Below, piece after piece: positions 51,604-60,113 of a DNA stretch of 64,000 nt. The position numbers and the translations under genes were made by a program. The stretch's first letter is position 1. Each line of letters opens with the position of its first letter. Under the pieces are notes generated by a model. The model ran no database searches. It was not told the DNA's origin and saw only the letters and a list, made by a program, of their open reading frames with translations. The stretch comes from an uncultured Bacteroidales bacterium (GTDB taxonomy: Bacteria; Bacteroidota; Bacteroidia; Bacteroidales; P3), in the NCBI GenBank assembly GCA_947168665.1, contig CAMVMX010000007.1, forward strand, positions 62,001 to 126,000. Direction: 5' to 3'.

Positions 51604-54600
51604 CTATTTCACAATCAGCTTGCGGACGGCCAGACCCTCTCGGCTGGCTATGCGCACAAAGTAGGCACCCTGTGCATAGCCGTGGAGGTTTACATTCAGG
51701 CTTTCGGCCTGAGCCTTGGTGCGGAACATCTCGCGTCCGCTTGCATCGAGAATGGTGACCTCAGAGCCCTCTTCAAGGCCGGCGATGGTTACCGACGTTG
51801 TGGCGGGATTGGGGCTGAGCGTGACGTTCTCGGCTGTGGTCTCGTCGATGCTGACGGTGGGGCCAAACAGGCAGTGCAGAGTACCGCTGTCATAGATGGT
51901 GAATGTGTAGGGGTTCGAGGTGACTGTATCGGTAGTGCCATCGAAAACCCAGCCGTAGAAGCTGTAGCCGGGGTCGGGGGTGGCGGTGACGGTCACCTGG
52001 CTGCCGGCATCGTAGGTGCCTTGGCCGGTCACTATACCCATGGACAAGTCGGCATCGATGTCCAAACGGCATACCTTCACGAAAGCTGCTGTGAGGGATA
52101 CCTCGCGGTCGACAATGAATGTGTAGGGGTTCTCGGTAGAGACCGTATCAGTGCCATTGGTCCAGGCCTCGAAGCGGAATCCATTGTTTGGCACTGCAGT
52201 GGCGGTGAAATAGTCGCCTTCGGGTACCATTGTGGTGCCGTTGGGGCGCACTGTACCCATCGTCTCGTCAGCCGGGGCAAGGGTCACGGCAAACTTGACG
52301 GTATCCATTTCGAATTGTGCCGTCAGGGTGATATCGGCCGAGACAATGAAAGTGTACGGATTGGCGTGGCTCACCACAGTTGAGCCGTCAGTCCAGGACA
52401 CAAAGTGGTAGCCTTCGGCTGCGTTGGCCGTGGCGGTGAAACTGGTGTTTTGGTTCACCTGCGTAGCACCGGCGGGCGACACGCTGCCCATGCTTTCGTC
52501 CGAGGATACAAGGGTCACCGTGTGCCGCACAGGGGGAAGACCTGTCGAAATGAGTCTCAGGTTGTCTATATGGAAGTCGTTGTCGGTATTGCTGCGGAAC
52601 GACTCGCCATAGAAAGCGATGCGGACATTCTGGCCAATGAAACGGGTGAGGTCGATGGCCACAGAGTCGGCTGTGGCGGACACAGAGTCGAGCTGCACAT
52701 CGAAGTCGCTTCCGTGACCGAAGGAGTAAATCTTTGTCCAGGTTGCGCCGCCGTTGGTGGAGGCAAGGACTAAGAAGCGGTCGTCTGTGCCGATAGAGTC
52801 GATGGCATTGTTGCTGTTATATTTCGTCAGCGAGTAGTGGAACGAGAACTCGGCAGGTGTAGCGAGGGTAAAGGTGGGGGTAATCAGCCAGCGGTAGTTG
52901 GTGTCGCCATAAATATTGCAGCGCAGGTTCTTTGAGCCGTCCATGCCGTAGGTGTTTAGATAGAACACATCCATTGTGGCGCGGTAGAGAGGCGATGTGC
53001 CGGTGGAGTCGTTGTAGCGGCCCCGGTGCATGCTCCAGCAGGGCAGGTAGGCGCCGGTGTAGATGTTTGAGGTGCCAGTGGGGATGGAGTCGAAATTCTC
53101 GCTCCAGGGCAGGGTGGTAATCTCAACGCAAGGAGTCTGGAAGGTGGCCATGACAGCAGAGGTGGTAGTGCCATCGGAGCAGATGGTCTTCACGGCCACA
53201 GAGTAGTGCGTGGCGGGAGTGAGGCCCGTGAGGGTGACGGTGTCGGTGAAAATCTCGGTGGTGTCGGTACCGCCTGTGACCACTTGATAGTGGTTTGTGT
53301 GGTCGGTGTCGGTGATGGTGAGGAAGGCGCTGTAGGGAGTGATGGTGCCGACTGCTACCGATGCCGGACGGGCGCAGCTGGGAGCCTCAAATACCGAGAA
53401 GTCGTCTAAGTAGATGCTTGAACTGTAGGTGCCCACATAGCGGAGGGCAATGTTGCCAGTGGCTGTAGCGGGGAAAGTCACCTCATGCATGGTATAGGTA
53501 TTGCTCGACGACACATGGCAGGTCTGAATAGAGGTGAAAGTGGAGGCATCGTTGGGGTCGGTCATGTATCCAACCTCGACACCATAGGAGGTGGAGGAGG
53601 TGCGCATCCAGAACGAGAAGGCCAAGTTGGACAGGCTGTCGGCAAACGAAGGCAGAGCTACCACAGTGGCGGGGATGGGGCTGCCATAGAAGTTGAAGCT
53701 CTGGCTGCCGCTGTGGGCATAGTAGGTGCTGTTGTAAATATAGGGGTAGTTGTTACTGTAGCGGTTCAGGACAGTCCAGCAGGGGTCGTCGAAAACGCAG
53801 GTGGCACTGGCGTAAGTGCCGCCGGTGTAGCCCTCGAAGTCCTCATTCCACGGAAGCTGGCTGTGGGCTATGGCACCGCAGGCGGTGCGGAAAGTATAGG
53901 ACGAACTGTTGCTCATGCTTGTGCCGCAAATCGTCTTTGCCGTGAGGGTGTACACCGTCGAGGCCGAAAGACCCGTCAAGTTGTGCGTGCTTCCCGTCAC
54001 CTCCACACTGTCGGTCGGCGAGGTGAAGAGCCAGTAGTGGTTTGTGCTGTTGGCATCTGTCAAGTTCACTGTGGCAGTGGTCTCGGTGATGTCGGTCACA
54101 GTTATGACCGGGGCGGCGCAGTTGGGGGCGAAATCCAGCTCAACATCGTCAATCCACCACCAATAGTTGGCTCCATTGTTCAACTGCGAGATGGCAATGC
54201 GTGCGTCAGCGGGGGCTCCGATGAAGAAGACCTCTTCATAACGCATGGAGTCGGTGTAGTTCGAAGCGTTGAAGACAGCCGTGGGCACGAAAGTCGAGCT
54301 GTCAGCAGGATTGGTCATGTAGCCCACGCGAAGAGCGCCCGACGAAGCACCGCTCTCGGCCACAAGCCAGAGGCGGAGCACCAGCGAACTGGTGTTAGCG
54401 TTGAAGCTGGGGAGTAAGGCGTAGTTGGGCTGCTGGCAGTTGCCGTTGAAACGCAACGACTTGGTGCCGCTGTGAACACGGGTGGAGGCATTGGTGACAA
54501 GTATTTTGCTGCTGCTATGCCCGTTGGGGATATAACTCCAGCAAGGAATATCGTTGGTAAGATCTAACGGCAAGGATTCGAAGCCCTCAATCCAAGGCAA

Positions 54601-57600
54601 GGAGTCGAAAGGCGTGCACGGAGTAGTGAATTGAAGTGTATAGGGCATGTGAGAGTAGCCATCGGCGCAGTGGGCAGTCATCGTGACGGTATAAGCCGTG
54701 TTGGGAGTAAGACCCGAGAGTGTCACCAGCGTGTCGGTGGCATGGATAGTGTCGGCGACAGAGTCGGTGGCCACAACAACAGTGTAGTTGTTGATGGCGG
54801 CGGTGTCATCGATAAAGATGACGGCCGAGTTGGTGTCGACGCTGCGCAAAGCTATACCTGCCGGACGGGGACAGCTGGGAGCCACCCCGAGCATAATGTC
54901 GTCAACATAGATGCCGGCATAGGCGTTGCTGTAGAAGCGGAAAGCAAGATAGTGGGCTGTGTCGGTATAGTTACTCAGGTTCACATCATAGAGGGTCCAC
55001 TCACCATTCAACGGGAAAGTTTGAAGGTTGGTGAAGGTGGTCGAGTCGTTGGGGTCAGTCATCGTGCCGACATTCAGATAGTAAGTGTTGCTGGTGCTGT
55101 TGGCACGGGCAGAGAAACTGAGCAGTAAACCGTTGAGATTCTCAACCGGGGGCATGGCCAAGAACTGGGAACCTTGGTAGTTGTAGAAATAAAGCACGCG
55201 GGTAGAGCTGCTCGTCGGACCGTTGGCCGACGAGGTCTGCGGGTAGTTGGGATAAGTAGTGCTGTAACTGTTGCGGGTCCAGCAGGGGAAAGAATAAACG
55301 TATGTGTCGTAACTTTCAAAGTCTTCGACGAAGGGCAAATCCTCGGTGGTCATGGTGCCGCAGTCCGTGCGGCCAGTGGTGGTCGCGGCAGGGGTGTAAG
55401 TACCATCGGCACAAACAGTGCGGACATTGACCGTATAGAGCCTGTTGGAAGTGAGGTTCTCAAAGGTCCATGTGGTGTCTGCAATCTCTACCGAATCGAC
55501 AACCGAGTCGTTGTAGATGAGCAGGTAGCAGTAAGTGTTGTAGTCGTCGCCCGTGACGGTGGCGGTGAGCGATGTGGTAGTGGTGGCAGTGATGCTCACA
55601 CTGGTAGGCATATTGCAGGCGGGGGCGTAGTGCACGTCCACTTCGTCCACAAACCAGTAGTAGTTAGATGCCGACGAGTTATGGCGCATTGCCATGCGTG
55701 CACCCGACGGGGCGTCACTGAATACTACGAACTTCTCTTGATAGCTGTCATTAAAGTCGCTGTAATCATAATGCTGAACGCTGACAAAAGAGGTGGAGTC
55801 GTTCGGGTCGGTCATATAGCCCACGTCAAATGAACCCGAACTGGCTGAAGTGCCCTCCGGACGGGTTTGGAATTGCAGCTCTAACAGAGAGATGTCGTCA
55901 TCAAACGGGGGCAGAATAATAAAGTTTTTCGCCCCACTGCGGCCAGGATAGAACATCAGGCTGATGCCTGTGGTGCCGTAACGGTAGTTGTTGTTGGTCA
56001 ACGACATGCGCGCCGAGGCGTTGTCCTTAATCAGGCCCCAGCAAGGAATCATGCCACCCACCATCTCGTTGGCATACGAAGTGAAGAGACTGGAATAGCT
56101 GTCGAAGTTCTCATGCCAGGGCAGAGTGCCGATAGATTCGCAGTCGGTTCTGAAACTTGTGCTGATGGCCTCCGTCATCGAGCCATCGTTACAGATGGTG
56201 CGCACGCTGATGGTGTAGGCAGTGCTGCTGGTCAGGTCGGTCAGATAGTACACCGTGTCGTAAATCTCCACGCTGTCCGTGGCGGAGAGATAGAGCATAT
56301 AATGGCTCATCATGTTGGCATCGCTGATGGTGATGGTGGCACTGGTGGTGGTCACCTCGCTCACACGCACCTGCGACGGACGGGTGCACGAAGGCAGCTC
56401 CTGAACAGTGATGTCGTCGATGTAAGACGAGCCGTAGTTGGCTCCGGCATAGCGGATAGCCATCGTGCCGGTGGTTATTCCGGCGAAGGTGGCCTCAAAC
56501 CGCTCCCAAGTGCTGCTGGCCGAAGGGATGCAAGTCTGCAAAGCACGGAAAGTGCTGGCATCCGTCGGGTTGGAAAGAACGCCAACCTGTACGGCGTTGT
56601 TGTAAAGCCAGAAGCTGAGCATCAGGTTTTGAAGGTCGTCCTCGAAAGCGGGCAGGGCAATCACCGTGGCCGTTGTCGTGTCGGCATAGCTATATATGTA
56701 CAAGCTGTTGTTGCCGCTGTGGTGCTGCGAGGTCGAAAAATAAGGATAGCTGTTGCTGTAGCGGTTCATCACGTTCCAGCAAGAGATATTCATCACATTA
56801 GTCGATGAAGAATAGCCGCCGGCGGCATAGCTCTCAAAGTCTTCCACAAAAGGAAGGCTGTCGTGGGCGATGGCCACGCAGCTGGTGCGGAACGACGCAT
56901 ACATCGGGTTGTAACTGTTGCCGTCGTCGCAATTGGTGACAAGGCTGACGGTATAGTCGGTGTTGGGCGTCAGGCTGGTAAAGTAAACTACCGTGTCGTA
57001 TACGTCCTGGCTGTCCACAGTGGTCGTGCCGTCCCGCAGCACAACGGTATAGCTCGAGGCGTTGTTGACAGTGTCCGCAATCAGGAGCTCAGCGGCATTG
57101 GAGGTCACGTTGCGGACCGCCAGCGATGAGGGACGTGAGCAGGAGGGAGCGTAACCAACCGTAAAATCATCTAAACGGATGTTGCCATAGTTGCCATAAT
57201 AGCGTATGGCTATACGGCCGGTGGCTTCGGAGTTCATGGCCGCATCGTGCCATTCCCAGTTGCCGGTAGTGTAGGGGCGCACGGTTGCCACTTCGGTATA
57301 GGTGGAGGTGTCGGTGGGGTCGGTCATGTAGCCCACGCCAAGGTAAGTGTTGGCGTCGTCGACCGTCATCCAGAATCCCAGCATCAGGCTCGAGATGCTT
57401 TCTTGGAATTCGGGCAGAGCAATAAAGGTAGGATAGTTGGTGGTGTGGCCATACAGGCGCATCGCGTTGCCGGTGGCGGCAGTGTCATGGTTATACGTGT
57501 TTTGCAGGAAAGAGTAGTTGCTGTAAGCACCCGTCACCTCCCAGCAGGGGATGGCGGTAATCGAAGTGTTGACCGTCGAGCTCGACGAGCCGGTGAAGGA

Positions 57601-58491
57601 GTTGAAGTTCTCGTTCCACGGAAGGGTGGCTATCGGGGCGCAGCCGGTGCGGAAAGAGATGTAGGAGCGGCGCGATGTGTCGCCCGTGGTGCACAGTGCA
57701 CTCACGCTGATGGAGTAGTTGGTGTTCGGGTTCAGACCGGCGAAAGTGTATGTCGAGTCATAAACCTCCGACACCAGCGAGTCGTTCAGATAAAGCAGCC
57801 AGCTGCTCTCGCCGTTGCGGCTGTTCCAGCTCACCGTGGCTGCATTGGTGGTAATATTGCTTGCATTGAGGTTTGTGGGTCGCAGGCAGACAGGGCCGCC
57901 GGCGCTATAGGTGAAAGTCACCTTTGGCAGGAATTGCTGACGGTAGTTGACCGTGGTTGAGCTGTAGGCACTTCCGCCGTTCACATAGCCGCTGGCATTG
58001 TAGTCAGTTTCCACGCCAAGGAAGTAGCTGTCAGGGCATCCGGTGCCGGCGGCGGTATTCATCACCCCAATTACCAGGTTGCCGCCCTGGTAGGAGTAAG
58101 GAACATCCAGCTGGATTACCCATCGGCCGTTCACTACTGAGCAGGTACCTGTCCAGGCCGTGTCGGCATCTGCGGGCATTTTCCATGTTGTGCCGCTGGC
58201 GTAGGCGGTGTCGTTTGTCTCGCCGATCCAAATCACCAGATTTGAGTTCCAACTCTCATCTTCGCTGGCATAGAACGTCAGGCCAGTGATGCTCTGCCCG
58301 GCCATGCTGCTCAGCAGTCGGGCAGGGTAGATGAACTCGTTGTGGAATCGCGAGTCGTTGTAGTAGCCGTACATCGGTATGTACGAATTCTCGTCCGTAC
58401 CGTTGCACACTTGCAGGCTGTCTTGTGCCCTCAGCGACATTGGCAAGAGCAATGTCAGCAAGAGGGCAGTCCTTAGTGTTTTTAAGTTCAT
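51604..58491 (-). CDS. Giant cell-surface protein with T9SS sorting tail: Fn3/jelly-roll array and InlB-like repeats
   Basis: 2295 residues. Signal peptide 1-22 (LLLTLLLPMSLRAQ). An N-terminal domain to about 200 is followed by seven alternating units from about residue 202 to 1980. Each unit is a fibronectin type III domain (starting CxRP or CxxP, with LTPNTxYTV and a closing FRTxC) plus a jelly-roll of the choice-of-anchor-J kind (starting LPWxENF or LPFVEDFESY). Three InlB-like B repeats follow (YHFVSWTDGSTVVSHANPYT and two relatives), then a type A T9SS sorting domain (VTLSPNPATTSVTI to FVRIASREGLAVRKLIVK). It should cross the outer membrane through SprA and be anchored or released at the surface. 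An adhesin role is inferred from the domains; no enzyme domain was seen. Confidence 0.93.
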   Translation of the reverse strand: MNLKTLRTALLLTLLLPMSLRAQDSLQVCNGTDENSYIPMYGYYNDSRFHNEFIYPARLLSSMAGQSITGLTFYASEDESWNSNLVIWIGETNDTAYASGTTWKMPADADTAWTGTCSVVNGRWVIQLDVPYSYQGGNLVIGVMNTAAGTGCPDSYFLGVETDYNASGYVNGGSAYSSTTVNYRQQFLPKVTFTYSAGGPVCLRPTNLNASNITTNAATVSWNSRNGESSWLLYLNDSLVSEVYDSTYTFAGLNPNTNYSISVSALCTTGDTSRRSYISFRTGCAPIATLPWNENFNSFTGSSSSTVNTSITAIPCWEVTGAYSNYSFLQNTYNHDTAATGNAMRLYGHTTNYPTFIALPEFQESISSLMLGFWMTVDDANTYLGVGYMTDPTDTSTYTEVATVRPYTTGNWEWHDAAMNSEATGRIAIRYYGNYGNIRLDDFTVGYAPSCSRPSSLAVRNVTSNAAELLIADTVNNASSYTVVLRDGTTTVDSQDVYDTVVYFTSLTPNTDYTVSLVTNCDDGNSYNPMYASFRTSCVAIAHDSLPFVEDFESYAAGGYSSSTNVMNISCWNVMNRYSNSYPYFSTSQHHSGNNSLYIYSYADTTTATVIALPAFEDDLQNLMLSFWLYNNAVQVGVLSNPTDASTFRALQTCIPSASSTWERFEATFAGITTGTMAIRYAGANYGSSYIDDITVQELPSCTRPSQVRVSEVTTTSATITISDANMMSHYMLYLSATDSVEIYDTVYYLTDLTSSTAYTISVRTICNDGSMTEAISTSFRTDCESIGTLPWHENFDSYSSLFTSYANEMVGGMIPCWGLIKDNASARMSLTNNNYRYGTTGISLMFYPGRSGAKNFIILPPFDDDISLLELQFQTRPEGTSASSGSFDVGYMTDPNDSTSFVSVQHYDYSDFNDSYQEKFVVFSDAPSGARMAMRHNSSASNYYWFVDEVDVHYAPACNMPTSVSITATTTTSLTATVTGDDYNTYCYLLIYNDSVVDSVEIADTTWTFENLTSNRLYTVNVRTVCADGTYTPAATTTGRTDCGTMTTEDLPFVEDFESYDTYVYSFPCWTRNSYSTTYPNYPQTSSANGPTSSSTRVLYFYNYQGSQFLAMPPVENLNGLLLSFSARANSTSNTYYLNVGTMTDPNDSTTFTNLQTFPLNGEWTLYDVNLSNYTDTAHYLAFRFYSNAYAGIYVDDIMLGVAPSCPRPAGIALRSVDTNSAVIFIDDTAAINNYTVVVATDSVADTIHATDTLVTLSGLTPNTAYTVTMTAHCADGYSHMPYTLQFTTPCTPFDSLPWIEGFESLPLDLTNDIPCWSYIPNGHSSSKILVTNASTRVHSGTKSLRFNGNCQQPNYALLPSFNANTSSLVLRLWLVAESGASSGALRVGYMTNPADSSTFVPTAVFNASNYTDSMRYEEVFFIGAPADARIAISQLNNGANYWWWIDDVELDFAPNCAAPVITVTDITETTATVNLTDANSTNHYWLFTSPTDSVEVTGSTHNLTGLSASTVYTLTAKTICGTSMSNSSSYTFRTACGAIAHSQLPWNEDFEGYTGGTYASATCVFDDPCWTVLNRYSNNYPYIYNSTYYAHSGSQSFNFYGSPIPATVVALPSFADSLSNLAFSFWMRTSSTSYGVEVGYMTDPNDASTFTSIQTCHVSSSNTYTMHEVTFPATATGNIALRYVGTYSSSIYLDDFSVFEAPSCARPASVAVGTITPYSAFLTITDTDHTNHYQVVTGGTDTTEIFTDTVTLTGLTPATHYSVAVKTICSDGTTTSAVMATFQTPCVEITTLPWSENFDSIPTGTSNIYTGAYLPCWSMHRGRYNDSTGTSPLYRATMDVFYLNTYGMDGSKNLRCNIYGDTNYRWLITPTFTLATPAEFSFHYSLTKYNSNNAIDSIGTDDRFLVLASTNGGATWTKIYSFGHGSDFDVQLDSVSATADSVAIDLTRFIGQNVRIAFYGESFRSNTDNDFHIDNLRLISTGLPPVRHTVTLVSSDESMGSVSPAGATQVNQNTSFTATANAAEGYHFVSWTDGSTVVSHANPYTFIVSADITLTAQFEMDTVKFAVTLAPADETMGTVRPNGTTMVPEGDYFTATAVPNNGFRFEAWTNGTDTVSTENPYTFIVDREVSLTAAFVKVCRLDIDADLSMGIVTGQGTYDAGSQVTVTATPDPGYSFYGWVFDGTTDTVTSNPYTFTIYDSGTLHCLFGPTVSIDETTAENVTLSPNPATTSVTIAGLEEGSEVTILDASGREMFRTKAQAESLNVNLHGYAQGAYFVRIASREGLAVRKLIVK

Positions 58492-58576
58492 TTTTTTGTT
58501 GTTTGATTGTTTTTTTATATGATTAGTATTTTGTATTTCAGTGAATAATATCGATATTCATTATATTTTTGAAATG

Positions 58577-58584
58577 CAAAGGTA
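58577..58584 (-). promoter_or_regulatory. -7 element of the T9SS cargo gene
   Basis: The minus strand reads TACCTTTG, matching TAnnTTTG, 86 bp before the start codon at 58491. This gives a leader of about 80 nt that is very AT-rich. Confidence 0.6.
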
Positions 58585-58656
58585 CTATTTTCTTATGGTT
58601 GATGGTTACTGGGATTGACATTTTATGGATAATTATGATAGTTTAAAAGAGATTAA

Positions 58657-58692
58657 TTCCCCGTTCCCTGCGACCTCTTTCGAGACGGGGAA
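58657..58692 (-). terminator. Possible terminator of the aat operon
   Basis: TTCCCCGT (58657-58664) is complementary to ACGGGGAA (58685-58692), an 8-bp stem with a 20-nt loop, about 40 bp beyond the aat stop. On the minus strand it is followed by a moderately T-rich stretch. Confidence 0.4.
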
Positions 58693-58733
58693 ACCTATGG
58701 TTCTGATTTCTCAGAAAGGGTGGGTGGAGGATA

Positions 58734-59438
58734 CTATTGGGGTTGACTGTCCAGCGCTGCCCAGTTTCCGATCAGCGAGTTGTCGGCGTGGATATTGTTT
58801 AATTCTTGCAGGAAGTGGCTCCGGGGTATGGGGCGTGCGCCGAGGGTGGCGAGATGGGCGGTGGGCTGCTGGGCGTCGATGAGGCGAAAGCCATGACTCG
58901 AGCAGAATTCGACTAATCGAGCCATCGCCACTTTGGAGGCGTCGGTCATGGTGTGGAACATGGACTCGCCAAAGAAAAAGGGTCCCAGGCTCACACCGTA
59001 GAGACCTCCCACCATTTGGCCGTGGTAATAGGTCTCGAAGGAGTGTGCAATCCCCAACTGGTGCAGCTGGACGTAGGCGGCCACCATCTCTTCTGTAATC
59101 CATGTGCCGGTTTGCCCCTGTGCGGTGCGGTCGGCGGCGGCGCAGTTACGCATGGTCTGCTCGAAGTGGGTGTCGATGAGCACTTGGTATTTGCCCGACC
59201 GCACCACGCGCCGCAGACTCTTGCTGTAGCGGAATTCGTCGGGGTAGAGCACCATGCGTGGGTCTAACGACCACCACAGCAGTGGCTCCCCCGGGCTGTA
59301 CCAGGGGAATATGCCGCAGCAGTAGGCATTGATGAGCCGTTCGGGGCTGAGGTCGCCCCCGATGGCTATGAGTCCGTCGGGCTCGGCTTCTTCGGCATTG
59401 GGGAAAGCGGGGTGGTGGGGGTCGAGTTGGTAGATCAT
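58734..59438 (-). CDS. aat: Leucyl/phenylalanyl-tRNA--protein transferase
   Basis: 234 residues from ATG 59438. Aat adds Leu or Phe to proteins with N-terminal Arg or Lys, making them N-end-rule substrates of ClpAP. Motifs: FPNAEEAEPDGLIAIGGDLS, GIFPWYSPGEPLLWWSLDPR, GTWITEEMVAAY, AHSFE, GGLYGVSLGPFFFGESMF and LIDAQQPTAHLATLGARPIP. It overlaps the upstream phosphatase gene by 4 bp (ATGA), so the two are translationally linked. Confidence 0.95.
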   Translation of the reverse strand: MIYQLDPHHPAFPNAEEAEPDGLIAIGGDLSPERLINAYCCGIFPWYSPGEPLLWWSLDPRMVLYPDEFRYSKSLRRVVRSGKYQVLIDTHFEQTMRNCAAADRTAQGQTGTWITEEMVAAYVQLHQLGIAHSFETYYHGQMVGGLYGVSLGPFFFGESMFHTMTDASKVAMARLVEFCSSHGFRLIDAQQPTAHLATLGARPIPRSHFLQELNNIHADNSLIGNWAALDSQPQ

Positions 59439-59914
59439 GCAGGCTTGTGGATTAGTTTTTGGAGCAGGGCCTGGCATCCGGTAGATATGTCGTCGTAGGC
59501 GGCCTCGAAGTTGCGAGTGTACCAGGGGTCCGCCACATCGCGGCCGTGGTGGATGCGGTCGGTAGGGTCGGTGTGGTCCAGTAGCAGACTGATTTTCCTT
59601 TCAGGGTCGTCTGCAATGATGCGACGGATTCCATGCAGGTTTTCACCGTCCATCAGCACAATGTGGTCGAACCGGGCGTAGTCGGTCTTTGTCACTTGTC
59701 GGGCGGCGTGGTGTGCCCCATGTATTCCGTGCGCCTCCAGTGTCCGTAGGGCTGGTGGATAGATGGGGTTGCCGATTTCCTCGCGGCTGGTGGCTGCCGA
59801 ATCCACCTCGAACAGGTGCGTAACCCCTGCCCGTGCGGCCATGTCCTTAAACACAAATTCCGCAGTCACACTGCGGCAGATGTTTCCATGGCAGACAAAT
59901 AGTATTCGATGCAT
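59435..59914 (-). CDS. Low-molecular-weight protein-tyrosine phosphatase
   Basis: 159 residues, the usual length. The P-loop CHGNICRS starts at Cys8 (nucleophile) with Arg14, and the general acid is the Asp of DVADPWYTRNF near the C-terminus. It is cytoplasmic and could dephosphorylate a tyrosine kinase of polysaccharide export, but no such genes are in the window. It is the first gene of a two-gene unit with aat. Confidence 0.93.
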   Translation of the reverse strand: MHRILFVCHGNICRSVTAEFVFKDMAARAGVTHLFEVDSAATSREEIGNPIYPPALRTLEAHGIHGAHHAARQVTKTDYARFDHIVLMDGENLHGIRRIIADDPERKISLLLDHTDPTDRIHHGRDVADPWYTRNFEAAYDDISTGCQALLQKLIHKPA

Positions 59915-60030
59915 CTTCAGGTAGTTGTTGTTTACAGCTTTTTCTAATTAACGGATTGGCTTTTCTTTTATTGTGTGATTTTGTCGCAGCTTTTTTTATG
60001 TCGGAATGATACGGTTCTGTTTTTTTTTCG

Positions 60031-60038
60031 TATTTTTG
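60031..60038 (+). promoter_or_regulatory. -7 element of the hexosaminidase gene
   Basis: TATTTTTG, matching TAnnTTTG, lies 76 bp upstream of the GH20-like gene, preceded by a long T run. No clear TTTG at -33. Confidence 0.6.
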
Positions 60039-60113
60039 CATCGTGGTCGGGATTGCCTTACATCTCCGACCCCTTGAAATATCGGTTGTTGAATCTTTAA
60101 AAACGTCTTTATT

